Positions 1 through 9,924 of a stretch of DNA of 64,000 nt are shown here, in pieces. Under the pieces are notes generated by a model. That model saw only the letters and a program-made list of their open reading frames with translations, was not told where the DNA came from and made no database searches. The position numbers and the translations under genes are program-made. Position 1 is the stretch's first letter; each line of letters opens with the position of its first letter. Source of the stretch: CAZNPH01 sp964574985 (GTDB taxonomy: Bacteria; Bacteroidota; Bacteroidia; Bacteroidales; SM23-62); assembly GCA_964574985.1 (NCBI GenBank), contig CAZNPH010000013.1, positions 48,787-112,786 of the forward strand. The letters run 5' to 3'.

Positions 1-676
1 ATTTTTTGAAGGAGCGCTCCAGCTGACTGGACACTTCTTCATCTTCCAGGGGCACTACATTGGGAAGATATTCGACCAGGGTCACCCGGGCACCCAGGGC
101 CTGATAAAAATAGGCAAACTCGCTGCCGATGGCTCCGGATCCCAACACCAGCATGGATTCCGGAAGCTTGTCCAGGGACATGGCCTTCCGGTAGCCGATG
201 ATCTTTTCCCCGTCCTGTTTCAGGTTGGGCAGTTCTCTTGAACGTGCGCCGGTGGCAATGATAATACTGCCGCACTTGTATTCTGTTTTTTTCCCGTCCT
301 GATCCTCCACTTCCACTTTCCCTTTACCGCTGATCCTGCCTGTACCCTTTAGTACCCCGACTTTGTTCTTCTTAAACAGATATTGTACTCCCTTGCTCAT
401 TTTTCCGGCCACTTCACGGCTTCTTTTCACCATCCCGGCAAAATCAGGAGTTGCCTCTCCTTTCAGCTGAATGCCGTAATCCCCGGCATGGTTGATATAT
501 TCAAGGACCTGGGCGCTTTTCAGCAATGCTTTTGTGGGGATGCATCCCCAGTTCAGGCATACTCCCCCGAGGGATTCACGTTCCACAACGCCGACTTTCA
601 TACCGAGCTGTGCGGCACGGATGGCAGCCACATAGCCTCCCGGGCCGCTGCCGATGATGATGATGTCATAATCCAT
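1..676 (-). CDS. lpdA: Dihydrolipoyl dehydrogenase (E3), 5' part only
   Basis: This is the first 225 residues of a gene that runs off the left edge of the window, so no stop codon is seen. The start is the ATG at 674-676. The N-terminal FAD-binding motif GSGPGGY lies at residues 9-15. The redox-active disulfide motif CLNWGC places the two catalytic cysteines at residues 40 and 45. A second Rossmann motif, GSGAIGSE, at residues 179-186 binds NAD. These features define the class I pyridine nucleotide-disulfide oxidoreductases, and the CLNWGCIP pattern is that of the E3 subunit of 2-oxo acid dehydrogenase complexes or of the glycine cleavage system. The substrate complex cannot be told from this fragment. 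gcvP is also in the window, 55 kb away. No Shine-Dalgarno sequence precedes the start, and a Bacteroidetes-type promoter lies just upstream. Confidence 0.95.
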   Translation of the reverse strand, partial: MDYDIIIIGSGPGGYVAAIRAAQLGMKVGVVERESLGGVCLNWGCIPTKALLKSAQVLEYINHAGDYGIQLKGEATPDFAGMVKRSREVAGKMSKGVQYLFKKNKVGVLKGTGRISGKGKVEVEDQDGKKTEYKCGSIIIATGARSRELPNLKQDGEKIIGYRKAMSLDKLPESMLVLGSGAIGSEFAYFYQALGARVTLVEYLPNVVPLEDEEVSSQLERSFKK

Positions 677-697
677 AGATGTGATTTTGATTACTGG

Positions 698-731
698 CAA
701 ATTTACCAGATTTTTTCGATCTGAAAACAAA
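698..731 (-). promoter_or_regulatory. Bacteroidetes-type promoter of lpdA
   Basis: On the minus strand, TTTG (728-731) and TAAATTTG (698-705) are separated by 22 bases. This fits the TTTG / TAnnTTTG consensus of the Bacteroidetes primary sigma factor. The -7 element ends 21 bases before the lpdA start. Confidence 0.55.
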
Positions 732-738
732 GGAGGGG

Positions 739-770
739 AAAAAGGCAGGTATAAACGGAAGCCTGCCTTT
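739..770 (-). terminator. Intrinsic terminator of the large T9SS cargo gene
   Basis: Read on the minus strand, a perfect 9-bp stem (AAAGGCAGG / CCTGCCTTT, 12-base loop) begins 4 bases after the stop codon at 774. It runs into five T. It separates the cargo gene from lpdA, which is read in the same direction. Confidence 0.75.
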
Positions 771-773
771 ATT

Positions 774-3700
774 TTATTTGGTCAGGATCAGTTTCCTTGT
801 GTATATCTGATCACCGATGGTCAGTTTCACATACCAAAGTCCGCTGGTCACGGGCAATTCATCCGCACTCAGTGTGTAATGATATTCGCCCGGCTGCTGC
901 ACTTCGTTGGCCAACTGACTGATCCGTGCACCCAGGATGTTGAATATCTCCATCCGCACGAATGCCGGTCTTTCAAGTGTATAGACCAAATTGGTGTTGT
1001 GCCGGAACGGATTCGGGAAGACGGCAAAACCATCCGGGTTTTCGGTCAGTTGCTCCACGCCCGTGCTCTGGAGCCGGTTGTCCTCCAGATTGGATAATGA
1101 ATGGCTGAAAGGTCCTGAATCGGCTTTCTTTCCGTCATTAACCGTCAGTACGCACGGGGTGGGCTTGACCCCGGCAATCCTGTACCAGCGTTTGCCGGCC
1201 AGAGCATCCGGTTCGGTATCTGTAAACCGGTTGGAACTGCCCGATACCGTATCAACGGGAGAAAGGCTTGCCGTATCGCTGCCCCTGTAAATGATGTAGC
1301 TGTTGAACTTCATGTCTCCGTTCTCCACTTTATATTCACCCCAGTTCATATTCACCCCTTCGACCGAACTGACATACTGAAGCAGCAATGTTTTGTGATA
1401 AGGGCTCTTGGCAGATTCCCTGCCGCATGTATCCACCACGGATATCTTGTACAGGTGCTGTTTGTTTCTGGGCTCGGAGCCCATGTCCACGAATATACTC
1501 AGGCTGTCGGCATCCACGTTTCCGATCAGTGTGTATACGTCGGTCACATTGCTTTCCCGGTAAATATTGTAGGAATCAATGCCCGGATCCTCCGTTTTCT
1601 CCCAGACCACCATATTCTTGCCGGTCGCCAGGTCGATGGTGATCAGGCAGATGGTCTCATCCTCATAGGGATAGGCCACCGTGATCAGATTCGTATCCCG
1701 TTCGGCCACACAGTTGTTCTCGGTGACCTGAAGGGTGACCTTTTTGGTCTCTCCGGTGGCCCAGGCAACGTAGAACGGACCCTGCGGATTGGCAGCCGTA
1801 TCCCCGTCAAGGATGGTCCCCCCGTCCAGCGACCAGTCATAAGCCGCCGTGTTGGAAGCATTCCCTATATAGGAGATCTGTACCTGGTCATCTCCGCAAA
1901 CCCGTTTTTTCATAAGGAAACTGGACTCGGGAATGGGATTGACCGAGATTTCCCGGGTGTTTGTGTCGGAACGGCATCCGTTCTCCTCAACCACGAATTT
2001 GAGATAGCGTACACCTGCGGTATCCCAGCTTACCCGGAAGGAATCCACGGCCGGAGTACCTGCTGCATCGCCCAGATCCCATGTATAGGTTGCATTGTCC
2101 GAGGCATTGCCTGTATAGCGGACCATGACATCGCCCGATCCACAAACGGTGGACGGTATGGTGAAATCCGCCGTGGGCACGGCAAATACACTGATGGTGT
2201 CTGTTGAATGACTCATGCAGTTGCCCTGGATCACCTGCAAAGAAACAACTTTCTGGCCGGGATCATTCCATGAGATCTCATAGGGCCCTGAACCTGCGCC
2301 GGATATGGTATCTCCTCCGTCAAAGTCCCAGCTGAAAGTTGCACCCAGGGAATCAATGCCGTTGTAGGAAATGAATACAGGCGCATTCCCGCATACCGAA
2401 TCCGGTATGCTGAAATCAGATTGCGGAACGGGATCCACCGAAATATAACGGGTGCTGTCTTTCGAAGTACAACCGTCCTGTTCCACTCGCAGAGACACCT
2501 CTTTGAGTCCGTGCACACCCCATCTGACCTTATACGGACCGGCGCCCGAACCTTCGATTATTTCCGCACCGTCAAAGTCCCAGGTGAAATTGCCGTTCCT
2601 GTAATCACCGGTATAGAATACGTTGACCGTATCGGCCCCGCATACATAATCCTGTATGCTGTATTTCGAATCGGGTATCGGATTCACGGTAACCTCCACC
2701 GTATCCGTATTGGCACAGCCCCGGGATCCGGTCACTTCCACGATGAACTGGGTGACGCCCAAAGGCGGAGTGGCTATGGGATTCTGAATCTCCAGATCAT
2801 CCAGATACGGAGTATCATACCATCTGTACAGCCCACCTCCCGAAGCCATTAACTGAACGGATCCCCCTTCACAAATGGCGGTGTCTTCCCCGGCCCGGGC
2901 ATCCGGAAGCGGATTGAAGGTAATTTCCACCGTATCGTAAGCGGAAACCCCGCAAAGGTTGGTGACCTCGACATGGCAGATTCCCGATTCGGTGACAGTC
3001 AGCCTGCCGGAAGCGGGACCCGAACCCCAGTCATAGGTGCAATTGACATTCTGGGCAAAAGTGTCGGCCACAAGCTCATAGACATCACCCGCACAGAATT
3101 CCTTGTCCTCACGCAGGTTCACCGTAGGATTCAGGCAACCGCCCGTGGCCGTACGCTGGATCGAACCGGAAGATCCGACTGCCCAGCCGTTATTTGCATC
3201 GATCATATTGATATCAAATAATCTGTTTGGATTCTCAACTGATTGCTCATACCAGGTATATCCTCCGTCACTGGTTTTGATAATCTTTCCATCGGAACTG
3301 TAATGGCCGGCGATCCAACCGTTCAGCGCATCAACAAAATCTATACTGTAATAACTCATGTCAGGCATGGAATAATCATCGATCTTTGTCCATGTATCCC
3401 CTCCGTTTTCAGTCTTCAGCAGAGACCGGTAGGAATTTCCGTTTTCGTAGGTGGAAACGGCAAATCCGGTATCCGCATTGACAAAATCAATGTCCCGTAC
3501 CGTATAATCATCCGGTGTACTTTGCAAAGTCCATGTTTCTCCGGCATCTGTGGTTGAAATAATCACTCCTCCGGCCCCTCCGATCCAGCCGGTGGTATCG
3601 TTCACGTAGTATATGCAAGAAAGATTTGCATCGGTTACCCTGTCCTCATCGTACTTCCAGTTTTGCTTTTCCCATGTCGCACCTCCGTCCCTGGTGATGG

Positions 3701-5906
3701 CAATTAGTCCGTCATCCCCGGCCAGCCATCCCGTGTCAGCATTCACAAAGTAAACACTGCTGGTATTGAAATCTCCTCCCAGGCCGATCTCCGTGGCAAT
3801 ATTTTTTTCCGCCCACGTTACACCGCCATCAACGGTATAGGCATATCCGTTGTGGGTGCCCACAAATCCGTGCTGGGCATCTGTGAAGTAAATCCCGCAA
3901 TAGGAATAGGGATCCATCAACCCGTTATTGCCTGCATCCTCTGTATATACGGATGACCAGGTTCCCCCCCCGTCTTCGGTATGCAACAGCAAATCAGGGT
4001 CATCGCTTACTGCCCAGCCTTCCAATTCCGAGATAAATTGTACATTTCTGAGGTTTTTGCTGGTGCCGGAGGTCTGTGCAAACCACCCGTCGTCATAGGC
4101 AGGCTGGTTGACCGTGAGGGTGGCGGCATTGCTTTCCGCCGTGTCGCATGCATTGCCCACCAGGCAGCGGTAATCCCCGGCATCGATCAGGTCGACTGAC
4201 ACAATGGTAAGGGATGTTCCCGTCTCACCGGATATGCCGGTCCATCCGCTGCCCCCGTTTTCCTGCCATTGATATGCAAGCGGCGGGGTTCCCGTGGCCG
4301 ACACGCTGAAGGTTACGCTTTCTTCAACATCCTTGGTGGCAGAGGAGGGATGTGAGGTAACGGCAGGGACCTCATCCACATACAGGTATGCCGAATTGCT
4401 CACCAGGCTGTCCCCGAACGGGTCATACAGGATGCAGCGGTAGGCGTACCCGTTGTAATCAATGGTCAGGGGATCGAAGGGAATGACCAGTGTATCCTCC
4501 TTGCCTCCGCTGCCTTCCGGGATATTCACAAAGCTGCCTGCCGGTTCCATGACCTGCCACTGGTAAGTTTTTCCTGATGAAGGCAATCCTTCCACCGCAT
4601 ACATAACATCCCCGATGAAACCTTCGCATTCCGTCACATTTGCAGGCTGGGTTGTTATGCTCAATGGCTCATATACGGTCAGGGTGGCCGTATTCGAATA
4701 GGCAGAGCCACAGGTGTTGGTGGCCATGCACCGGTAATACCCTGAATCCGCCAGGGCGATGCTGCTGATCGAATACGTGGTTCCGGTGGCCCCGCTGATA
4801 TTGGCCCAGCTGCTGCCGTTCCATTTTTTCCACTGATAGGAAATGGGGGCCGTTCCCGTGGCCGTGTAACTGAAGCTTACGCTCTCGCCCGTCCTTTTTT
4901 CCGCGGAAACCGGTTGTGTTGAACCGGAGGGTGGTGAATTCACATACAGATAGGCCGTATTGCTGATCACGTCGTCCCCCAGGTTGTTGATGATATGGCA
5001 TCTGTAAGCATATCCGTTATATGAAGTGGTAAGCGGGTTGAAATACCTCGAGTAGGTTGAACTGGTTGCATTGAGAATGTCGGACCATCCCGATCCGGTA
5101 TTAAGCTGCCACTGGTACCCGATGTCCGTGGACGGGGAAACGGTTACGCTGAAGCTTACGGTTATTCCCTTTCCGGGGCATTTGGTCACATCATCCGGCT
5201 GGTCGGTGACGGATACCGGTCTTTTTACAGTGAGCAGGGCACTCCTGCTGTATTCATATCCACAACTGTTCGATGCTTTGCACCGGTAGTAAGCCCCGTC
5301 GTCATCCATGGTCAGGGCCGGGGTTATGTAGGAAGTGCCGGTCGCTCCTGATATGGCTGTCCACAAACCTCCGTAATACCTGTACCATCGGTAGGAAGGA
5401 GAATCCCCGGAAACGGAGACACTGAATGTAGCCGTCTCTCCGACATTTTTGGTGGTGGCATCCGGCTGGTTGGTTACATCCGGAGAAACCACCACATACA
5501 GCAGTGCGGAATTTGTATATTCGGTGGTACGCAAATAAGTGACCTTGCATCTGAAGCTTCTCTGGTCAGTGGTGCCCAGCTTATGGTCCTTGGTAAAGGT
5601 TATGGTCAGCGTGTTTGTGGTTGCCCCGGATATAATGATTTTACCGCTTGGATCATCTGACATATCTTTCCATATCCATGTCTTTTCGTCAGGAACATAT
5701 TCCTGCCATTGAAAACTTGAACCTTTTTGTGCAGTACAGGAGAAAACAACATCTCCCGTATAATACTCACATTCCTGGACATCCCTGGGATGTCCGGTAA
5801 TGATGCTTGCTGCATTTGATTCCTGTTTAATACCCGGGAGGAACAGGAGGGTTGCTGCCAGGAATATGATATTCGATAATTTCTTTCGGGGTAGATATTT
5901 TCTCAT
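774..5906 (-). CDS. Large secreted Ig/BNR/PKD protein with T9SS C-terminal sorting domain
   Basis: The protein has 1710 residues, counted from the ATG at 5904-5906. That start gives a clean signal peptide (MRKYLPRKK, a hydrophobic core, then ESNAA); an upstream in-frame ATG at 5978 would add 24 residues ahead of it. Six Ig-like domains fill about residues 35-600, each with the YxC pattern and linkers ending in SATLTV-like strands. About 635-885 holds six BNR/Ycf48-type repeats (TxDGGxTW), predicted to form a beta propeller. About 1050-1425 has four PKD-like repeats, each with a VCG motif and a W-D pair. A fibronectin-III-like part follows. The last 80 residues start with FAVFPNPF and end in YTRKLILTK, a type A T9SS sorting domain. 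It is therefore expected to be exported through T9SS and anchored or released at the surface. The binding target is unknown. Confidence 0.9.
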   Translation of the reverse strand: MRKYLPRKKLSNIIFLAATLLFLPGIKQESNAASIITGHPRDVQECEYYTGDVVFSCTAQKGSSFQWQEYVPDEKTWIWKDMSDDPSGKIIISGATTNTLTITFTKDHKLGTTDQRSFRCKVTYLRTTEYTNSALLYVVVSPDVTNQPDATTKNVGETATFSVSVSGDSPSYRWYRYYGGLWTAISGATGTSYITPALTMDDDGAYYRCKASNSCGYEYSRSALLTVKRPVSVTDQPDDVTKCPGKGITVSFSVTVSPSTDIGYQWQLNTGSGWSDILNATSSTYSRYFNPLTTSYNGYAYRCHIINNLGDDVISNTAYLYVNSPPSGSTQPVSAEKRTGESVSFSYTATGTAPISYQWKKWNGSSWANISGATGTTYSISSIALADSGYYRCMATNTCGSAYSNTATLTVYEPLSITTQPANVTECEGFIGDVMYAVEGLPSSGKTYQWQVMEPAGSFVNIPEGSGGKEDTLVIPFDPLTIDYNGYAYRCILYDPFGDSLVSNSAYLYVDEVPAVTSHPSSATKDVEESVTFSVSATGTPPLAYQWQENGGSGWTGISGETGTSLTIVSVDLIDAGDYRCLVGNACDTAESNAATLTVNQPAYDDGWFAQTSGTSKNLRNVQFISELEGWAVSDDPDLLLHTEDGGGTWSSVYTEDAGNNGLMDPYSYCGIYFTDAQHGFVGTHNGYAYTVDGGVTWAEKNIATEIGLGGDFNTSSVYFVNADTGWLAGDDGLIAITRDGGATWEKQNWKYDEDRVTDANLSCIYYVNDTTGWIGGAGGVIISTTDAGETWTLQSTPDDYTVRDIDFVNADTGFAVSTYENGNSYRSLLKTENGGDTWTKIDDYSMPDMSYYSIDFVDALNGWIAGHYSSDGKIIKTSDGGYTWYEQSVENPNRLFDINMIDANNGWAVGSSGSIQRTATGGCLNPTVNLREDKEFCAGDVYELVADTFAQNVNCTYDWGSGPASGRLTVTESGICHVEVTNLCGVSAYDTVEITFNPLPDARAGEDTAICEGGSVQLMASGGGLYRWYDTPYLDDLEIQNPIATPPLGVTQFIVEVTGSRGCANTDTVEVTVNPIPDSKYSIQDYVCGADTVNVFYTGDYRNGNFTWDFDGAEIIEGSGAGPYKVRWGVHGLKEVSLRVEQDGCTSKDSTRYISVDPVPQSDFSIPDSVCGNAPVFISYNGIDSLGATFSWDFDGGDTISGAGSGPYEISWNDPGQKVVSLQVIQGNCMSHSTDTISVFAVPTADFTIPSTVCGSGDVMVRYTGNASDNATYTWDLGDAAGTPAVDSFRVSWDTAGVRYLKFVVEENGCRSDTNTREISVNPIPESSFLMKKRVCGDDQVQISYIGNASNTAAYDWSLDGGTILDGDTAANPQGPFYVAWATGETKKVTLQVTENNCVAERDTNLITVAYPYEDETICLITIDLATGKNMVVWEKTEDPGIDSYNIYRESNVTDVYTLIGNVDADSLSIFVDMGSEPRNKQHLYKISVVDTCGRESAKSPYHKTLLLQYVSSVEGVNMNWGEYKVENGDMKFNSYIIYRGSDTASLSPVDTVSGSSNRFTDTEPDALAGKRWYRIAGVKPTPCVLTVNDGKKADSGPFSHSLSNLEDNRLQSTGVEQLTENPDGFAVFPNPFRHNTNLVYTLERPAFVRMEIFNILGARISQLANEVQQPGEYHYTLSADELPVTSGLWYVKLTIGDQIYTRKLILTK

Positions 5907-6216
5907 AACTTGCCGGTTTTGCATAATATTCCCATGATTTGGTAAATATACTGAAAAAAAGAGCCCCGTGTTGAACATTTTATCAAAAAAAAGACATCAT
6001 GCCGGAATTCAGATAAAATCATTTTATCTACTGATCCACAATATCTTATTGCATAATAATCTGATAGTAAATGGAGATAAAAACCGGCTTTCTAACCGCA
6101 TATACAGTCCCCTGATTTCGTCAAAATGACCGCTTCCCGGTCATCCATTCTTACCCGGGCCTTTCTATTATCAAAAGATATCTTATTTTTGCAGGAAACA
6201 GGCTAAACTTCCCCCG
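5907..6216. promoter_or_regulatory. Divergent intergenic region with a palindrome at 6011-6029
   Basis: These 310 bases separate two divergently read genes. They hold a perfect inverted repeat, AGATAAAA-TCA-TTTTATCT (6011-6029), and a third copy of the half-site AGATAAAA at 6075-6082. The T tract after the stem is too short for a convincing terminator, and no gene ends here, so an operator is the more likely reading. A promoter for the rightward gene lies at 6162-6191. No other gene or RNA was seen. Confidence 0.4.
6162..6191 (+). promoter_or_regulatory. Promoter of the TPR-SpoIIE gene
   Basis: TATTTTTG at 6184-6191 matches TAnnTTTG. TTTC at 6162-6165, 18 bases upstream, is a one-mismatch -33 element. 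The -7 element ends 25 bases before the ATG. Confidence 0.4.
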
Positions 6217-8766
6217 ATGATCTTCCGGCCCATTTTTGTGCGGTTCCTGATTGCCTTCCTTCTGGCCATGAGCCACATGTATTGTGGCGCACAGGATAAT
6301 GCCGGAATAGTGAGCCGGATCGACAGCCTGCTGGTCGAGCTGAGTGAAGCGGAAAATGACCGGGAAAAACTGGAACTTTGCAACCAGTTGTCATCCGCAT
6401 ATCTTGAACGGGATGCAGATATCGGCATTGAATATGCCAATCAGGCCATTTCCCTTGCCAGGCATCTGCAGGATTTCGGACAGGAAACGGAGGCTTTGCT
6501 GAACAAGGGCAAAAACCTCCTTTCCGAACAAAAGGACGAAGATGCACTGGAAAGCTTCAGAAGGGCCTTAGAAGTCTCCGAACAGAATAACCTTGAAACG
6601 GGCATGGCCAGAGCCCTTTACCAGATCAGCCATGCATATTATTATCTTGGTGAGTATTCAACAGCCATAGAGCATGCAAACCGGTCCCTGGAAACAGCCA
6701 CCCGGATCGGGGATCCGTCCATACGCACCCAGGCCCTTCTGACCCTGGGCAACTGCTTCCGCCGCCAGAGTGAATTTGAAAAGGCCCTGGAAAAATATGA
6801 GCAGGCCCTTGGGATCAGCCGGGAAAACCAGGACAGCAAGAACGTTTCCAGGGCACTGAGCAGCATCGGGCTGATCTATTTCAACTGGGGTGAATTTGAA
6901 AAATCCACCGAATATTACCAGGAATCATATGAATTGCGGAAAGAAAGCGGGGACCGGTACGGAATGGGGGTCAGTCTTCTGCGTCTGGCCAATGCCTATT
7001 ATTATCTGGCAAAATATGAAGTTTCCCTGCAAAATCTCCAGGACGCCCTGAAAATATTCCAGGAAATAGACTTCAAAGGGGGCATCGCTGCCGTATACAA
7101 CCTCATGGCCATCATCTATGAGATCCAGAATTTTTATGACAAAGCCCTGGAAATGCACCAGAAAAAGCTGGAGATCAGTGAAGCAATGAATGACAAAAGG
7201 GAAATTGCCACCACCTTCAACAATATGGGCATCCTGTACACAAAAATGGCCTCCGATTCACTGGCCAAGCTTATGGGGCCGGAATTCAGGGATTCCGTCA
7301 AGGCAGTGGAAAACGACAGGTTCCTGAGAATATTTAAAAAGTCTCTCGAATTCCACCATAAATCCCTGGAGCTGCGGGAAGAACTCAATGAAAAACAGGG
7401 AATTGCCCAGTCGTTGAACAACATCGGGATCGCCTACCTGCATTCCGGGAAACTGAACCAGGCCCTGGAATATTTCCAGAGATCCCTTGAGATCAGCAGG
7501 GAACTGGGCAACGACAATGAGATCACCAACTCCCTGCTGAGGATCGGGGAGATCTATAAAGCCCTCGGTGAATACGGCAAGGCGCTTGACTACCTGAACC
7601 AGAGCCTGGAAATCGCCACCCAGATCGGTGTCAGGAATACCATCAAGGACATTTATGCTCTGCTCTCGGACGTGTATTCAAAACAGGGCAACTACAAAAA
7701 AGCCCTCGACTACTATAAAATACACACCAATTTAAAGGACAGCATCTTCATGAAAGACCGGCAGGAACAGATCAGTGAACTGCAGGTCCAGTACGAGACC
7801 GAAGTCAAGGAAAGGGAAAACGAGCTGCTCAGGAAAGACAAGGCCCTTCAGGAGACCCGGATCAGGCAGCAAAGAATGGCCATTTTCTTTTTCATTATGG
7901 GCTTTGCGGTTATCTCGGTGTTCGTGGTCCTGCTGATCCGTCAGAACAACCTGAGAAGAAAGGCCAACCGTGAGCTGGCCCAGAAAAATGCACTCATCAC
8001 CGAGCAAAAGAAAGAGATCACCGACAGCATCGAATATGCCAGCAGGATACAAACCGCCATGCTGCCCCCGGGGGACTATATCCGGAACCTTCTCCCCGAA
8101 CGTTTTATCCTTTATATGCCCAGGGACATCGTATCTGGGGATTACTACTGGATAACCGAAAAGAACGGCAAGGTGATCAGTGTTGCCGCAGACTGTACTG
8201 GCCATGGTGTGCCCGGAGCCTTTATGAGCATGCTGGGGATCGCTTTCCTGAACGAGATCATCAGCAAGCAAAGAGAAATTCATTCGGATGAAATACTGAA
8301 CGAACTTAGAGAGCACGTGATAAGATCCCTGCACCAGACCGGGAAAGAAGGGGAATCCCAGGACGGGATGGATGTGGCCATCTTCATCCTGGATACAAAA
8401 ACCAATGAACTGGAATTTTCCGGGGCCAACAACCCGCTCTTTCTCATCCGTGACGGCGAACTGATCGAAGCGAAAGCCGACAAGATGCCCATCGGAATCC
8501 ACACACGCGCGAAAGAACCCTTCACCAGGCACAACCTCAGGGTCCGTAATTCAGATAGGATATATACTTTCTCAGACGGATATCCTGACCAGTTCGGGGG
8601 GGCCAAAGGGAAAAAATTCATGATCAAGAATTTCAAGCAACTGCTGCTGAACATCCATTCGAAACCCATGGAGGAACAGAAAACCATACTCCTTGATACG
8701 CTGCGCGACTGGATGGCCGATACAAACCAGGTGGACGATATCCTGGTCATGGGGATCAGGATCTGA
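6217..8766 (+). CDS. TPR-repeat membrane protein with SpoIIE/PP2C serine phosphatase domain
   Basis: The protein has 849 residues. A signal peptide (about 1-25, ending CGAQ) is followed by a long array of tetratricopeptide repeats to about residue 520, which would lie in the periplasm. One transmembrane helix (about 554-576, FFIMGFAVISVFVVLL) leads into a charged coiled-coil linker. The cytoplasmic C-terminal domain (about 605-849) is a SpoIIE-type PP2C phosphatase: RIQTAMLPP at its start, metal-binding SGDYYW and AADCTGHGVPGAFMS, then FSDGYPDQFGG and a final VDDILVMGI. This architecture is common in Bacteroidetes. Members of the family dephosphorylate serine or threonine on anti-sigma-factor antagonists in partner-switching systems, but no such partner is next to this gene. 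The signal sensed by the TPR part is unknown. Confidence 0.92.
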   Translation: MIFRPIFVRFLIAFLLAMSHMYCGAQDNAGIVSRIDSLLVELSEAENDREKLELCNQLSSAYLERDADIGIEYANQAISLARHLQDFGQETEALLNKGKNLLSEQKDEDALESFRRALEVSEQNNLETGMARALYQISHAYYYLGEYSTAIEHANRSLETATRIGDPSIRTQALLTLGNCFRRQSEFEKALEKYEQALGISRENQDSKNVSRALSSIGLIYFNWGEFEKSTEYYQESYELRKESGDRYGMGVSLLRLANAYYYLAKYEVSLQNLQDALKIFQEIDFKGGIAAVYNLMAIIYEIQNFYDKALEMHQKKLEISEAMNDKREIATTFNNMGILYTKMASDSLAKLMGPEFRDSVKAVENDRFLRIFKKSLEFHHKSLELREELNEKQGIAQSLNNIGIAYLHSGKLNQALEYFQRSLEISRELGNDNEITNSLLRIGEIYKALGEYGKALDYLNQSLEIATQIGVRNTIKDIYALLSDVYSKQGNYKKALDYYKIHTNLKDSIFMKDRQEQISELQVQYETEVKERENELLRKDKALQETRIRQQRMAIFFFIMGFAVISVFVVLLIRQNNLRRKANRELAQKNALITEQKKEITDSIEYASRIQTAMLPPGDYIRNLLPERFILYMPRDIVSGDYYWITEKNGKVISVAADCTGHGVPGAFMSMLGIAFLNEIISKQREIHSDEILNELREHVIRSLHQTGKEGESQDGMDVAIFILDTKTNELEFSGANNPLFLIRDGELIEAKADKMPIGIHTRAKEPFTRHNLRVRNSDRIYTFSDGYPDQFGGAKGKKFMIKNFKQLLLNIHSKPMEEQKTILLDTLRDWMADTNQVDDILVMGIRI

Positions 8767-8814
8767 AAAATCAGTCAAGCTGCCCGGCCAGTAGCTGTTT
8801 CAGCCGGCAACCTT

Positions 8815-9924
8815 ATGAAGAAAGCATCGGTCATGGAAGGAAAAAAGAAATCCGAATACAAACAATCCCCCGGGGAATCCCGCCGTCCGGATTCTTTCAA
8901 TGAGGATGCCCTTCAGCGGTTCAGCAGGCTCAGAAAAAAAATACTGAAGCCCGGGGAGTATCTTCAGGGCATTCTGGAAGGGAACCGCAGCATTTTCAGT
9001 CAGGCCATCACCCTGGTGGAAAGTACGAACCCCGCTCACCAGTCCGTCGCCTCCCGGATCATCGAGGGATGCCTGCCTTATGCCGGCAATTCGTTAAGGA
9101 TCGGCATTACCGGAGTCCCCGGTGTCGGGAAAAGCACATTCATTGAAGTACTCGGGAAAAAGATCACATCCGCAGGCAATAAACTGGCGGTCCTTGCCAT
9201 CGATCCCAGCAGTGAACGTTCAGGAGGCAGCATCCTCGGCGATAAGACAAGAATGGGAGACCTGGCAGCAGATCCCCTGTCGTTCATCAGGCCTTCTCCT
9301 ACCGGCGGTGCGCCCGGTGGCGTGGCAAGAAAAACGCGGGAAACGATCATTTTATGTGAAGCGGCCGGATTCAGCCATATTTTCATAGAAACCGTGGGGG
9401 TGGGTCAATCCGAAACCACCGTTCATTCCATGGTGGATTGTTTTCTTCTTCTGATGCTCGCCGGGGCAGGTGACGAATTGCAGGGGATCAAACGGGGGAT
9501 CATGGAAATGGCCGACATCATCGCCATTACCAAAGCAGACGGAGCCAATCTTGAAAAGGCGGAAATCGCCCGCCGGGAATACAGGAACGCATTGCACCTG
9601 TATCCTCCTTCACCGTCAGGATGGGAGCCCAGGGTCCTGACCTGTTCGGCAATCGACAAAACAGGCATCGATGATGTATGGACCACCGTCAGGGAATACA
9701 TTGCATTCACCAGAAACACCGGGTATTTCGGGGAAAAAAGAAACCAACAACACAAATACTGGTTCCAGGCTTTCCTCCAGGAAATGCTGAAAGAGAATTT
9801 TTACACGCACCCCCGTGTACAAAAAAATCTCAAAGCATTAGAAAAAAAGGTGCTGGATCAGCAAATGACCGCTTTTGAGGCGGCCCGGAAATTACTCAAA
9901 CAGTATCTGAAGCCGGATAGATGA
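8815..9924 (+). CDS. meaB: Methylmalonyl-CoA mutase-associated GTPase MeaB
   Basis: This is a 369-residue G3E-type P-loop GTPase (formerly annotated ArgK). The Walker A motif GVPGVGKST lies near residue 100. The family signature DPSSERSGGSILGDKTRM follows near 138. A switch-like ETVGVGQSE and a TKADGAN guanine-specificity motif are also present. MeaB loads and protects adenosylcobalamin in methylmalonyl-CoA mutase, in the propionyl-CoA/succinyl-CoA pathway. The mutase genes are not in this window, but an acyl-CoA carboxylase lies at 34.1-36.1 kb. The N-terminal 60 residues are charged and carry a second possible start (ATG 8836). The stop codon TGA abuts the stop of the convergent DUF1573 gene. 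Confidence 0.95.
   Translation: MKKASVMEGKKKSEYKQSPGESRRPDSFNEDALQRFSRLRKKILKPGEYLQGILEGNRSIFSQAITLVESTNPAHQSVASRIIEGCLPYAGNSLRIGITGVPGVGKSTFIEVLGKKITSAGNKLAVLAIDPSSERSGGSILGDKTRMGDLAADPLSFIRPSPTGGAPGGVARKTRETIILCEAAGFSHIFIETVGVGQSETTVHSMVDCFLLLMLAGAGDELQGIKRGIMEMADIIAITKADGANLEKAEIARREYRNALHLYPPSPSGWEPRVLTCSAIDKTGIDDVWTTVREYIAFTRNTGYFGEKRNQQHKYWFQAFLQEMLKENFYTHPRVQKNLKALEKKVLDQQMTAFEAARKLLKQYLKPDR

Noticed and set aside
1395..2207. Rightward frame of 270 codons
   Set aside because: It lies antisense within the T9SS cargo gene, has no recognisable domain, and the opposite strand encodes clear PKD and fibronectin-like repeats.
7732..8532. Leftward frame of 266 codons
   Set aside because: It is antisense to the SpoIIE phosphatase domain and shows only mirrored codon composition.
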